64,000 nt of DNA from Triplophysa rosa (GCF_024868665.1 NC_079891.1:15555396-15619395); one strand, 5' to 3'; positions 21,799-33,213 are shown, numbered from the stretch's first letter. Notes: generated by a model not told the origin, from the letters alone. Numbers and translations: made by a program.

Positions 21799-21900
21799 TA
21801 ACAGTGCGGGTGACCCATGTGACGACCTGACGTGACATCAACGTCTCCAAGTTAGCGTTTTTTTAAACCAGTGTCTATTAACACATCCAATCAATAGGTT

Positions 21901-21970
21901 GCCCAATGGCGTATGGTGTAAGGTCTGTATTGCCTAGTACAAGAGATTGGGGTTCTAATCCACCTCTTGT
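21901..21970 (+). promoter_or_regulatory. tRNA-like pol III module of family X, copy 1
   Basis: A B-box-like 'ggttctaatcc' lies at 21951-21961, about 45 bases after an A-box-like 'tggcgtatggtgtaagg'. The relative at 43783-43853 (minus) has the canonical 'ggttcaaatcc'. The stem 'ctgt...acag' between the boxes in that relative resembles an anticodon arm. This copy has drifted. It could be a tRNA-derived SINE head or a tRNA pseudogene captured in the family. Confidence 0.45.
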
Positions 21971-22431
21971 TGAAGACACTCTTTAATCTTATTCTATTAC
22001 CTTAAAGATCATAAATGCTTTTGTTTTCAATAAAATTGATTTAACACTTAAAATTCATTTTTATTCATACAGTTTGTTTATGGTAAGGTTAGGGGTTGGC
22101 CTTTAATATCTCAACGAGTTGCCATTATTTTAATATTTTTTATATAATAATTTACACTCTGTTATAATTGCATAATGTTTAATACACAACAATACTGATG
22201 TGCAAATAGTAACGTTATCTTAATCCAAAGAAAATACAGCTATTTTTTGTTAGTGTAAATAGCAAATCGCTAAGAAATACTGCTATTTTCACTTCTACTG
22301 CTTTTTCAACACTTTGCATATTGCTATTTATTGCTATTTACAGGCCGTTGCCTGTTTTAAACAGGTGAAGAACCACGCGGTTGTTTAAAGATTATACAGT
22401 ACATTGACATTACAAGCATTAAATACAGATA

Positions 22432-22855
22432 TTTTATATTTGTACAATACAATTTTCCTCCTGCTCTTAGCTAAACAAACTTTAAGAGACAGGTGTTGTA
22501 TGCTATTCCACGCTGATGTATTGATTACCTTAAAACCTATCACCCATTTGCTTTCATTAATTTATTCCATGACAGCAGGTTCTACAGTATTTTTATTTTT
22601 TAAATGCAACGTGGAACTTTCAAAGAGCAGACATACCGTACATGCAATACTGTTACATATAATATTATATCGTTTTACAATGTTATATATAATAATATCA
22701 CAATTATATATCATATTCATAATTTATATTTTTATTTTGTATTTATATATTACATTTTATACATTTTTACTTGTTGTTTGGTAATTGTAAAACAGATGAA
22801 TTTTATGTGGTGTGCTATATTGTTCCAGACATTGTTATAGTTTTAACTTCAACAT
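22432..22855. other. No recognisable feature
   Basis: Very AT-rich, with 'tatataataatat' stretches. The hydrophobic open frame near 22604-22784 reflects base composition. Confidence 0.35.
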
Positions 22856-23600
22856 TTAACTCAATTCAAAATTTGCATTGTTGCAAAGCAGCTTCACAAA
22901 AATTTAGTATAAATTGATAAAATAAGTATATAGCATAAATATAAAGAAAAATCTACATCATCAGTCCATGGCAGTGCAGGGATGAGCATCAGTCTGGAAT
23001 GGAGCTGGCCTGCGGGCCCTGGTCCCCTCGACGATGCATGGAAGAACATTTAATACATCAGGCTGGGTTGGAGCTGGTCTGCAGCCACAGGAGTCCCCGT
23101 GAATCCAGGGATGAGACATGGAGTGACAAACAAACTGGTATTAGTGTACAGGCCTTATAGCAGGGTAGGCAACAACGGTCCTGGAGTACCGCTGTCCTGC
23201 AGATTTTAGCTCCAACCCTGGAAAAATGTCTCCTGCCTGTGGGTTTGGTAATCCTGAAGACACAGATTAGCTTGTTCAGGTGTGTTTGATTGGGGTTGGA
23301 TCTTAAATCTTCTGTGCAGCAGCACTCCAGGACCGACTTTGCCTATCCCATGCTTTATAGGTCATTAACTGGATTTTTAACTTTACACAGACATCAGCAC
23401 GCACTGGAGCTGGATACATTGGATTCAGGAGCCTCCAGTGGTGCATGGCATAACGTCGGGTTGGAGCTAGGCATGTTGGCACCACGTGTCCACCACAGTA
23501 TGTGTCAGGATGAGCAGTGTCAACGAAACCCATCAAAACATTTAATACTGTGCATCGCATCACATCTATGTCTATGGCTAAACGTAGGTTGCAGCAGGTA
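22856..23600 (-). repeat. LINE 3'-end-like fragment, interrupted
   Basis: 'caattcaaaatttgcattg' and 'caaagcagcttcacaaaaa' at 22860-22905 resemble the 3' ends of L2-like LINEs and are comparable with 10320-10380 of this window. The sequence further right, with repeated 'ggagctgg' and 'acatttaatac' blocks, may be its 3' untranslated part. It contains a MITE at 23161-23352. The right boundary is a guess. Confidence 0.4.
23161..23352. mobile_element. hAT-type MITE with ~55-bp inverted ends
   Basis: The left end 'cagggtaggcaa' leads to 'ggtcctggagtaccgctgtc'. The right end read in reverse is 'catgggataggcaa' leading to 'ggtcctggagtgctgctg'. The flanks are CCTTATAG (23153-23160) and CTTTATAG (23353-23360), an 8-bp duplication with one change. 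The 192-bp unit is nearly all inverted repeat and would fold into a long hairpin. It matches a widespread fish family with 'ggtcctggag' ends. Confidence 0.85.
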
Positions 23601-24035
23601 AATAAATTGCACGAAAACAGTGTGAAACAGAAAATGTTTAAATGACAAATTTAATTATTCAATCTTCAATCTATTTCATAGATTTTTTCAAATGCGCATT
23701 CTGCCTGTCTGAAAATGAAGATGGGTTTCAATTGCAGATATGATATTTACTAGCACACAAACAGGCAGGAGAAAGAGGACCGGTCATGGGCAGTGGGCAA
23801 AACAGAAAGGACAACACATAGGCTGATGTGGACCAATAGCTTCTGGATCCAGAGAGAAAATAAGTGCAATGAGCGGCCATGTTTATAGGGAACACATCTA
23901 AAAGAAGAAAAGAGCAGAGAGAATGGAGTATTTCCTTATACACATATGAGCACCAAGTAAAACGTCTGTCTTCAGACACCATTAAAACTAAAGGAATTTT
24001 CCTTATCTACATGAATGTTAGAAGATACCCTGCAC

Positions 24036-24682
24036 AGGGCTTGACGCTTACTTTTTTCAGAAGGAGCACATGTGTTCCTAAGTTGAAAAATTTAGGAGCA
24101 CATTAAAGAATTTTAGGGGCGCAATGAAAATGTTTTAAATAATGTGTTTTTACCTAATAAAGGGATACAAGGAGACCTCATCAAAGTGACTTAATTTATT
24201 TGAATACAGCAAGTACACTAGGTTTTCTTTTAATTATTTCAACAGCTGTCTCTTTAACAGTATTTAATAATTATTTTTAATTTTAACTGTATGAACATCT
24301 GTAATAAAGTAGTTCTTGGTTCTAAATTCTTAAAGTCTACTTGGTCCATTTAGACAAAGGATATCACTGGCCCAGAAGCTTTTGTAAGCAGGACGTCTTG
24401 CCCGCTTTGAGCGTTCACATTTTTTGAGAATTTCACATTCCGTGTTCGAGATGTTGCTGTCTCCGTCGATCAAAACGGACAGATAATGTGCTGCTCTCAA
24501 CTTTTCTGCAAGGCTTCCTTTCATTGTGTCTGCAATTTTTCAATAATTTCTGCACACCTTTTGTCGTTGTCATATGTTGGATTTATATCCACTCCATTTT
24601 TCTTATGTAGGGTAATAAGCGGACCAAACTACACAAAGGCTGTCTCTTCTTTAGCGATATAATAGGCAATATTAAATTTTAT
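24036..24682 (-). mobile_element. Remnant of a KIAA1586/ZNF862-like hAT element
   Basis: The left edge 'cagggcttgacgcttac' resembles a hAT terminus. It is followed by the repeated 'aggagcacat' motif seen in related fish repeats. A transposase relic follows on the minus strand at 24330-24680. The right part is cut by the next element at 24683. No target duplication was found. Confidence 0.5.
24330..24680 (-). pseudogene. hAT-like transposase fragment (KIAA1586-like)
   Basis: Two frames joined by a shift near 24540 encode a run beginning NIAYYIAKEETAF, then 'NGVDINPTYDNDKRCAEII', 'EKLRAAHYLSVLIDGDSNIS' and NTECEI. This is the region around the first catalytic aspartate (LIDGD) of hAT-derived proteins related to KIAA1586/ZNF862. 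After NTECEI the sequence stops matching and runs to a stop at 24330. Internal codons are damaged as well, so this is a dead fragment. Recognition is from memory of the family. Confidence 0.55.
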
Positions 24683-26123
24683 TAGGGCTGCAGCTATCGA
24701 TTATTTTAGTAATCGAGTATTCTACAGATTTTTCCATCGATTAATCGGGTATTCGGATCATAAATATTTTTTCTTTATTAAAGAGAAATACTAAATATAC
24801 AAGAGAAAATAATACAGGTCTGAAATATAATACAAATGTATAAATAAGAAACATTAATAAAAATAGCAAGAATAATTTCAAAGGTAAACAACTAACTTTG
24901 CATTTAGTTTATCTAAATTAGTTTCTAAGTTGTTTTTTTATTATCAAATAGTAATATATTTGTCCACATAAAATACCAAGTTAACCGGACTTTTATTTTG
25001 GTAGGTTGTCTGAGGACACTTATTTTTTAGTATGTCTGTTTCTTCACTCAAACCATAAAACGTTTGTGAAATAAACTCTCAGAGCAACTCTGGGGATGAA
25101 TTTCATGTCCTCATAAAGCGCAGACGCAGACAAATTCATTAGCATCACGCGTGTAGCACGCTAAACTGTGCAGTTCATTCACTCAGACACGCAGAACAGA
25201 CAGATGACATGTGTAAATAGCAGTGGTGTAAAGTATTGGAGTAAATGTAATTAGTTACTGTACTTAAGTATCTTTTTGGCTACTTTGTAGTTGTACTGAG
25301 TATTAAAGATATTAGCAACTTTTACTCTCTACTTGACTACATTTTTGAACAAGTATATGTACTCTTTAGTCCACTACATTTGTAATGACTAATGCAATTA
25401 CACATTACATTTTGCATGGCACCTATCTTTTTTTTGCAGCAGTTTATTTTTGCTACAGAAGAATTAATATTGCCATTTAAAGGGCATTGAAGGTACTTCT
25501 TGTGAATTTTGCCCTTACTTCTTTATGTGAATACGAGTGCATTATCAGGTAGTTGACAATCGCTGGTTTTGACTTTTTAATTTTACCTAACATTATTTTA
25601 TTTATCCGTTATATTAAAGAGACCTTTTTGAAGAATGTTGGCTTAGTTATGAGCACTTGAAATTAAATGAGACTTGGGTGTTTGTAATAGACATAGGTTA
25701 TGGTGTCGACCATGATTTGTTGCAATTTTGAGGTGTTCAGTCTTATTATGATTTAAGAAAATAAATGCGATTGCTCTCCTCACGAATCGACTGTTTCTTG
25801 TTTTTCACTGACAAGTCTCTTAAGTGTTGAGGACTAGTGCTGCTTTGAGCCTACATTCAGTATGAGTAAAATACTCAAGTCCTGTTAAAATCAGATACTC
25901 GAAGACTTTTACTGAAGTCGTTTTGGAATTGGTGACTTGTAACTTGTAATGGAGTAATTTTCACTGCAAGGTATCTGTACTTTTACTTAAGTATGGTTTT
26001 CAGGTACTCTTTACACCTCTGGTAAATAGGATTCGGCGTCCACTAGTCCGCATCTAGTTTGATGCACTCAATGCAGCTGCAAAACAAGTTTCACTCGCAA
26101 AATAGACTAAAACTAAGTAAAAT
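24683..26123. mobile_element. hAT-like repeat with TAGGGCTGCAGC end, interrupted
   Basis: The left end TAGGGCTGCAGC followed by 'cgattattttagtaatcga' is typical of a fish hAT-type family. The body continues to about 25212, is interrupted by a MITE (25221-26021) and resumes at 26030 ('attcggcgtccactagtc') until the next repeat head at 26124. The right terminus is missing. No coding sequence is present. Confidence 0.5.
25221..26021. mobile_element. hAT MITE with perfect 8-bp duplication GTAAATAG
   Basis: The inverted ends are CAGTGGTGTAAAGTA and the complement of TACTCTTTACACCTCTG. The flanks are identical, gtaaatag at 25213-25220 and 26022-26029. The 801-bp interior is non-coding. The same family occurs inverted at 41943-42748 and in the duplicate at 46942-47747, where the internal sequence matches almost throughout. 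The motifs 'ttacttaagta' and 'cttaagtat' near both ends extend the inverted repeat. Confidence 0.9.
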
Positions 26124-26247
26124 CCCAGCTAACAAGGAACGTTCACACAACTTTCGCTAACGTTCTTTAAAAGTTGTCTAAAAGTTAGAACAAAACGTTC
26201 TTCAAATAACGTTTATGGAACGTTTTCATAACATTATATTTAATTAA

Positions 26248-27644
26248 GGGTGCGTTTACACTTGGCATTAACATGCGACCTGTATCTGGATGTTGTCCAC
26301 ATACACATTGAAAAGACAAGTGTAAACGCGCTTCTGATCGGAATGTCATCCGATCAGCGTGTCCTGATCCAGATGTAGTCGGGGACGCATTGTGATCGGA
26401 TCTCAGTGTAATGTAAACGCAATCCAGACAGTTTATCTACATTTACCGGTACAATTTCACAGAAAACCCACCCGCTATCATTATTCTCTCGTCTGTCCGA
26501 AACCTGTCAGACTGCGGAGCAGCTGACAAATGCAGCGGAAAGTTTACTCTTGCTCCCGAACGTTGCACAGTCGTTCATTTTCCCACGAAATTATCATGGA
26601 TACTTTAACCTACAGAGGATTTATGTCAAATCACACGAGATGTTTTACTTGACCACTTCAGCTGTATCATCGCTGTATTTGTGACTGCCATGAATGGCGT
26701 TGACTCGCACACACAGCGCCAGCTTAAAACGCATCATTTGTTTATTTTCATGTCACAGACACGAATGGCAACACTATACCAGCTTGTTTCTAACATACGT
26801 GTTAGAAGTAAGGTTAGAGTAAGGTTAGGGTTATGGTGTGGGTTAGGGTAAAGGTTTCGTAAGACTTGAAACACCAAAGATTTAGTAAAAACCAACAAGC
26901 CACGCCCACGGATCTGACTCGAAAGTACCGTCCCCATAAAACAGATTAAGCGACAGACGGGCAGCTTGAAACGGAGCTCTGAATACACCGTATATCATTT
27001 ACACACAGAAACAAGATTGTATGGTGTTGCTAATAGCTGATGTCAGTAAGCACGCTATTTAGGGCGCAGACCAAAGAAACGACGCGCTGTCACTTTCAGC
27101 CGAATCAACCCAAATAGACGAGAACGATGTAAGTGGTCGCTTTTGATCATAGGAACTTCGGCCTACTTATGTGATTATTTTATGTGTCTGTGACATGAAT
27201 AAACAAATGATGTGTTTAAAAACACCGTTAGAGTCTGTGTGTGTGTGCGCGCGCGAGTGAAACCCGCCACAGCTCAAGTACAAAAGCTTGTGTCATTTTA
27301 CAAACGTCCTCTGCTTATACTTTCACATATAAGATCATTCATCGTTTTAACCACGGTTTACTTCCCACCGCTGCCTCGAGTTCAACATGGCTGCGTATCA
27401 AATGTGTAACATGCTCATCCTCCCCGTTATACGTGTTGTGTGAAATCTCCCCGCACCGGGGCTATTTTTAAATTGCAGGCTTATTAAAATAATGGGCGGG
27501 AAACTATAGAGATCCGATCAGTTATCCAGATGTGGAAGCCACTTGATGACAAGTGTAAACGCGCTGTGTCCTGATTGTCTGAAGATCCGATCTGCTTGTT
27601 CGGATCACCGAGATCGCATGTTAATGCCAAGTGTAACCGCACCC
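26248..27644. mobile_element. PIF/Harbinger-like element with TAA duplication
   Basis: The ends GGGTGCGTTTACACTTGGCA and the inverted counterpart at 27613-27644 match for about 30 bases, continuing through 'ttaacatgcga'. TAA flanks both sides (26245-26247 and 27645-27647). Inside are further inverted pieces, such as 'gatccgatc' and 'agtgtaaacgcgc' near each end, and a degenerate 'ggttagggt' run at 26813-26855. No transposase is visible, so it is non-autonomous. Confidence 0.8.
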
Positions 27645-27660
27645 TAATATACATTCTCAA

Positions 27661-28040
27661 AACGATGAGAGAAAACGTTCTTAGAACAATGTTCTCGGAA
27701 TGTCCTTATGACATTATTCATACTTGATGAATGTTCTCAAAACTATGAGAGAAAACGTTCTTAGAACAATGTTCTCGGAATGTCCTTATGACGTTATTCA
27801 TGCTTGATGACTGTTCTCAAAACTATGAGAGAAAACGTTCTTAGAACAATGTTCTCGGAACGTCCTTATGACGTTATTCATACTTGATGAATGTTCTCAA
27901 AACGATGAGAGAAAACGTTCTTAGAACAATGTTCTCGGAACGTCCTTATGACGTTATTTATACTTGATGAATGTTCTTGTAACGATGAGAGAAAACGTTC
28001 TTAGAACAATGTTCTCGGAACGTCCTTATGACGTTATTTA
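27661..28040. repeat. 80-bp tandem array, about five units
   Basis: 'atgagagaaaacgttcttag' recurs at 27665, 27745, 27825, 27905 and 27985, exactly 80 apart, with only scattered changes. The last unit ends directly at the 5'-truncated L2 at about 28042. Confidence 0.9.
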
Positions 28041-28041
28041 T

Positions 28042-28654
28042 GCATGGAAAGAGAGTGCAAACAGTTATAAAAAGGCACTAAAAGCAGCAAAGGCTGAGCA
28101 CCTCCGTAACCTCATAGAAACTAACAAAAACAATCCAAGGTTTTTATTTAGTACAGTTGCTAAACTAACAAATAAACAGACTTCATCTGACCTGGGTATT
28201 CCGCCGCACCTTGGTAGCAATGACTTCATGAATTTTTTTACAGAGAAAATCGAAAACATACGAGACAAAATAGTAAAAACTCAACCTCCAAGTCTGTCCT
28301 ATAAATTAGTACCAACCATCGCCCCAAAAGAAAGGCTACAGTGTTTTTCACCTATAAAACAGGAAGATTTAATTAAACTTATTGCAACATCTAAACCTAC
28401 AACTTGCTTATTAGACCCCATACCAACTAAATTATTAAAAGAGTTATTACCCGTTACAATTGAGCCCATTTATAACATTATCAATTTGTCAATTAATCTA
28501 GGCCATGTCCCAGGACCCTTTAAACTGGCCGTCATTAAGCCTCTTATCAAGAAACCAAACTTAGACCCCAATGAACTGGGAAACTATAGACCAATTTCAA
28601 ATATCCCTTACCTGTCTAAAATACTAGAAAAAGTAGTGTCCACTCAGTTGTGCT
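28042..28654 (+). CDS. L2 ORF2 fragment: linker and RT start
   Basis: The frame gives NPRFLFSTVAKLT, DPIPTKLLKELLP, HVPGPFKLAVIKPLIKKPN and NYRPISNIPYLSKILEKVV. These are the first reverse-transcriptase blocks, which are damaged in the other L2 here. The open frame continues upstream into the 80-bp repeat (to 27964) and downstream to 28758, but those ends are not LINE protein. A one-base shift near 28652 moves the true reading into the next frame. Confidence 0.8.
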
Positions 28655-29454
28655 CTTCTTACAAAATAATGATATACACGAAAAATTCCAGTCAGGCTTT
28701 AGACCGCATCATAGTACTGAAACTGTGCTTGTTAAAATTACAAACGACCTGCTTATAGCATCAGACAAAGGTAACATCTCACTCCTAGTCCTGCTTGACC
28801 TTAGTGCTGCGTTCGATACTGTAGACCATAAAATACTTCTAGATCGCTTACACAATTATACCGGTATTCAGCGACAGGCACTACAATGGTTCAGATCTTA
28901 CTTATCAGACAGACATCAATTTGTCCATTTAAATGGGGAATCATCAAATCTAACGCAAGTAAATTATGGATTACCTCAGGGATCGGTTTTAGGACCCTTG
29001 CTATTCTCCATATACATGCTGCCCCTTGGAAACATTATTAGAAAACATGGAATTAGCTTCCACTGTTATGCAGATGATACTCAGCTATATATCTCATCAA
29101 GACCAGATGATTCCTTCCAACTATCCAAATTGGCAGAGTGCATCGACGATATAAAGCATTGGATGACTTGTAATTTCCTTCTTTTAAATTCTAATAAAAC
29201 AGAAATATTACTTATCGGACCAAAGACACGTGAGCAGAATATTTCGGATTATGACCTGCAAATTGAAGGCTGCACTGTTACTCCAACAAATACAGTTAAA
29301 GACCTTGGCGTTATATTAGACAGCAACCTGTCATTTAAAAATCACATCTCAAATGTCACAAAAACAGCCTTCTTCCACCTTAGAAATGTTGCCAAATTGC
29401 GAAATATTTTATGTGTGGCTGACGCAGAGAAGCTTATTCATGCATTTGTGACCT
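28650..29454 (+). CDS. L2 ORF2 fragment: reverse transcriptase core
   Basis: It contains FQSGFRPHHSTET, the catalytic SAAFDTVDH (motif A), [13 protein letters not shown] (motif B), [11 protein letters not shown] with the YADD pair (motif C) and VKDLGVILDSNLSF. All catalytic aspartates are present. The C-terminal third is hidden by the gap or absent. It is close to the minus-strand copy at 11264-12307. Confidence 0.85.
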
Positions 29455-29582
29455 NNNNNNNNNNNNNNNNNNNNNNNNNNNNNNNNNNNNNNNNNNNNNN
29501 NNNNNNNNNNNNNNNNNNNNNNNNNNNNNNNNNNNNNNNNNNNNNNNNNNNNNNNNNNNNNNNNNNNNNNNNNNNNNNNNNN
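29455..29582. other. Assembly gap, 128 N
   Basis: A run of N. The LINE does not resume on the far side, so real sequence is missing or mis-joined here. Confidence 0.99.
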
Positions 29583-29900
29583 TAGGAGACCGCTCCCCAA
29601 AAAGAAACTGTCCTGGAGAACATTCCTCAGGACTGGCGATTGACCACAGGATATACGTTTTGAAATGTTATTTTACAGGAACTAAGAAAAAGGACTTCAC
29701 GGTGATTGGTGGAAAGGGAGCAAAAAGCAGAGGAGGAGTCAGAAGATACGAGCGACGTCACATACTTTATAAATATGGGTGTATTTGAATATTTTGGGTT
29801 GTTGGCTTTTTGGAGAGAGTGGTGATTTACTGGCAACCCAAAGCTTTGTTACTCCTTTTTACATCTGATAATAAAACTTCTGTTTAATTTTGAAGAACGT
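29583..29900 (+). promoter_or_regulatory. Possible partial LTR or promoter after the gap
   Basis: 'actttataaatatggg' at about 29763 looks like a TATA region. An AATAAA polyadenylation signal follows at about 29870, in the spacing seen in retroviral-type LTRs. A GC-containing 'gagcgacgtcacat' lies upstream. No LTR partner or target duplication was found, so this is speculative. Confidence 0.25.
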
Positions 29901-31962
29901 CTCAGTACAAATTTTTGAACATGCAGGACTGCCTTTAAAGTCCAACATTACCCACTACAAATTAAACATGGTTTCGCTAATGTTACTATAGTTTAACCAT
30001 GTTATTTGTAATAAAACATTGGTTATACAAAAGGTAATTAATCCACCAATAAAAAAATCGCTAAATGTTTACTATAGTAGAAACATGGCTTAAAAATACA
30101 AACTTAAATCTAACTTTGATCTTTGGTATTAAGAACTAAAGAGAAATAGTAACATAGAATAAAGCTTAATACAATTGCTAAATTACATGGTGTCTCACAG
30201 ATGAAAATCAGGAACAAAAGTGGTAAGGATGTTATGAAACCGACACAGATTTTACATTTAAATCTATAATTGTTTGCCTACAACAGCAGGTAACTCACAC
30301 AAACAAGCAATAATGTGTCATTACAATTGTTTATTTTTATATTAGTCACATACAAACAATGGGCCATTATAAAATTTTAATATTTTTGATTAAAATCATT
30401 TAACACGTTCCTACGTGTGCTTTCGTTTTGTTAACACGTACCTATGGCGCCCGGTTTTCACGTGTAAGAACACGTTGTAACACGTTTGTGGTTTTCTTAC
30501 CTTTATTCAACATCGTATGCTTCAGTATGCTCCAACTAATCCACCTTTTATTCTGTCATTGCTGATTTCGAAGGTTGTGTGCCGTAGATTATTATTAAAG
30601 TTAAATAAAGTGTAATCCTTCTTCAGGTTTTATGCCGGTTTGCGAACCAACTTTAGAGGTGCATACCGCCACCTACTGTGACGGAGCGTGAAGAGAATTA
30701 TTTATATTTCTCCGCATTCTATTTACTAATCGATTGCTCATCATAAACCTCCATAATGTACTCATTCGTCTACATGCCTTCGGGACATCATTTGCTTAAT
30801 GTAAATTGATTCAGAATCATCCTTTCCATTTCATATGCAGGTTAGAACAACCACACAGACGTGGAGAAGCAACTGACACCACTAGACTTACGACACATTG
30901 CCACCTAGTGTTTATTTTTAAAAATGCATCCTATTTGAGTCTTGCTTCCAACAGTGATGAATTTTGACTGCATGCATACTAGTGAACAAAATCATATGAA
31001 CACACATTGTCATGATGGTTATTCATATTAATTAAATATTAAATAATAATATACATTTTATGGGCTGATGGGGAAAAACATTTTTCTTTTGTTACTAGCT
31101 AGTAACAATTTGTATTCAGCAGTGATGTGTACAAGAAACTGGTTAAATATGTTATTGTGAGAAAAGACAAACCATGGGAACTCATTTACCAGGACCCTCT
31201 GCCTAACTGTTTGATGTTTCTAGAGCAGCAGTTACCACAATTATTTATTTTCTTCAACCTTCTTGATGTAAATGGAGGACATTCTGATAGATGAATCGCA
31301 TAACATTCCACTGGAGACTCATTTAAATTTTATTTAAAGTAAATAAGAAAGGATTTGATATTATTCAAAGTAATCTTGAAGTTGCACATAACATCACCTG
31401 CCCTCGCAGACTCTCCAGATTTCCTGTAAAAAGTACACAGTATAAAAACTGATTTATTGGTAGACATCTATTTAATCATTATACTGGTGTCTGTGCAAAT
31501 AACAGTAAGCAACAATATATTATTTTGGGTTGTTTTGTATGGAGTGAACACACCTTCCTGTCTGGTTTTCAGGTTCAAGTTTTCATTTTTGTCTCTTCAT
31601 TCTCAGCCAAGCTGCCCCCATCGGCTTCCTGAATCTTGTGGTGCTCATTGCACTTTTGTCTGTCCTGCTTGTTCAGGCCGCTGTCCTTTACTGTTGCCCA
31701 TTCTCAATCTCCTGTCTTGATTTTCTGACAGGCAGTAGCGGTATTTAGAAGATCTGAAATAAATGTATAGAACTGTATTTTACATGTTATTCATTTATTA
31801 ATTTAATTTATTCATTAGGGGTTCAAGTGTGAAGTTCAAATTAACTTAATGCACACATACACACACACGCACACGTGCACACACACAGCTTTGGAAAAAT
31901 TAAAGACAATACTTTAGAGCGTTCTGTCACTGAATTGAAACATAATCACAATAAGTTTTTCC
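29901..31962. other. No gene; scattered repeat-like pieces
   Basis: 'gaggtgcataccgccacctactg'-like sequence near 30655 recalls the end of a fish DNA repeat, and an AC-rich stretch lies at 31853-31888. Nothing can be bounded and no coding region is credible. Confidence 0.35.
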
Positions 31963-32242
31963 ATCTGTATTTAATGCTTGTAATGTCAATGTACTGTATA
32001 ATCTTTAAACAACCGCGTGGTTCTTCACCTGTTTAAAACAGGCAGCGGTCTGAAAACAGCAATAAATAGCAATATGCAAAGTATTGAAAAAGCAGTAGAA
32101 GTGAAAATAGCAGGATTTCTTAGCGATTTGCTATTTACACTAACAAAAAATAGCTGTATTTTCTTTGGATTAAGATAATGTTACTATTTGCACCTCAGTA
32201 TTGTTGTGTATTAAACATTATGCAATTATAACAGAGTGTAAG

Positions 32243-33205
32243 TGTAACACGCCCGCCGTGTGACTGGCAGTGCTGCAGTGAATACATTTCCTGTTTGAAA
32301 TTAAACAAAGAGAGACACAGTTGTGCTGCTTCATATCGTGGCGTCGCTCTTGTAATTTATTACAATAATATTCAACAATTGCATAACACAATTACACATC
32401 TCATGTCACCTTACACGTGACTCACATAACCCAACACACATAACGTGTTACTTCACTCTTGTAAGAGTCTTCCATTTTCTTATACTCCATTATATTTCTT
32501 TTACATCACTCAACATCTTTACTCTGACATCACCACATTTTCCAATCTCTCCGGTATGTAAAGATAACTGTAACGTTGAGCAAACCACTGTATATAAATC
32601 TATATAAACATTTAAACCGTAGTCATAAAACACACAAGAATATCTAAACACCAACAAAGTATACTATAACATATATAAACCCAATTAACACACTAAACAT
32701 TATACTGGTCTGGGTCTTCAGTGTTTAAATGGCTTCCCCCTTGGATATTTTATCACATCAGTAGCAGGCCTGACGCACACATGTGCGAGTAAAACGCCAT
32801 TTTCATAAACTTACAACCGATCTCTTTTAAACCGTTTAACTCGACTCAAAACATGTACATCACCATCATGCCTCAACATACACATGAAATCAACATATTT
32901 GCTAACGTTTGATGTCCTTGGTGATAAATTTCCACCCACCTGTTTGAAATTAAACAAAGAGAGACACAGTTGTGCTGCTTCATATCGTGGCGTCGCTCTT
33001 GTAATGCTCTCTTCTTCGCGACTCACCCTAAACCCCACAGTCAACGCAGCATCTCCCCCTACTGTCCCCGGACAGTACTACACATCACCATTAGACATAA
33101 TAACACTCATTTAAACAATATTACAAATACTCAGATAATCAAGTCCATGGCATAAAAAACAAATAATTACTACCATTTCTGTGACTACACAAACAGGGTG
33201 TCACA
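32243..33205 (-). repeat. Gypsy 3' LTR (963 bp)
   Basis: This LTR lies downstream of pol in element orientation. It contains a 67-bp direct repeat, 32290-32356 and 32939-33005 (649 apart), including 'cgtggcgtcgctcttgtaat'. The outer left edge abuts TAAG. Confidence 0.92.
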
Positions 33206-33213
33206 CTCTCCCT
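33206..33213 (-). promoter_or_regulatory. Polypurine tract
   Basis: Read on the minus strand, AGGGAGAG lies immediately before the 3' LTR, in the position of the plus-strand DNA primer of LTR retroelements. Confidence 0.7.

Larger units (their letters stand above)
20136..22431 (+). repeat. Repeat family X, copy 1 (interrupted)
   Basis: The parts at 20136-20199 and 21799-22431 match the reverse complement of sequence that is split across 31963-32242, 40776-40974 and 43773-44060. Shared landmarks are 'acgtctgaccgaacgtctt', 'gtgcgggtgacccatgtgac', 'gtgtctattaacacatccaa', the tRNA-like module at 21901 and 'aaccacgcggttgtttaaag' near 22373. Comparing copies gives an uninterrupted family unit of about 700 bp. 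This copy was later split by a Harbinger-like element. The family type is unknown. Confidence 0.7.
26124..28040 (+). repeat. CCCAGCTAACA-headed repeat with acgttc-rich body, interrupted
   Basis: The head CCCAGCTAACA at 26124 is followed by 'acgttct'-type motifs up to 26247, then interrupted by a Harbinger-like element. It resumes at 27648, where the motif array becomes the 80-bp tandem repeat. The head is shared with 2848 and with 8822 (minus). Confidence 0.55.
28042..29454 (+). mobile_element. 5'-truncated L2 LINE running into an assembly gap
   Basis: This is the same LINE family as 10304-15634 by protein similarity, in the opposite orientation. It starts within the endonuclease-RT linker (AWKESANSYKKALK) and is lost in the N run at 29455. 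Truncation at the 5' end is usual for LINE insertions. Confidence 0.85.

Noticed and set aside
26813..26855. Interstitial telomere repeat (ggttagggt runs)
   Set aside because: Only a few degenerate units inside a Harbinger-like element. Similar runs occur in other fish MITEs, for example near 54365.
29583..29600. Short frames through the N gap
   Set aside because: They consist mostly of undefined residues.
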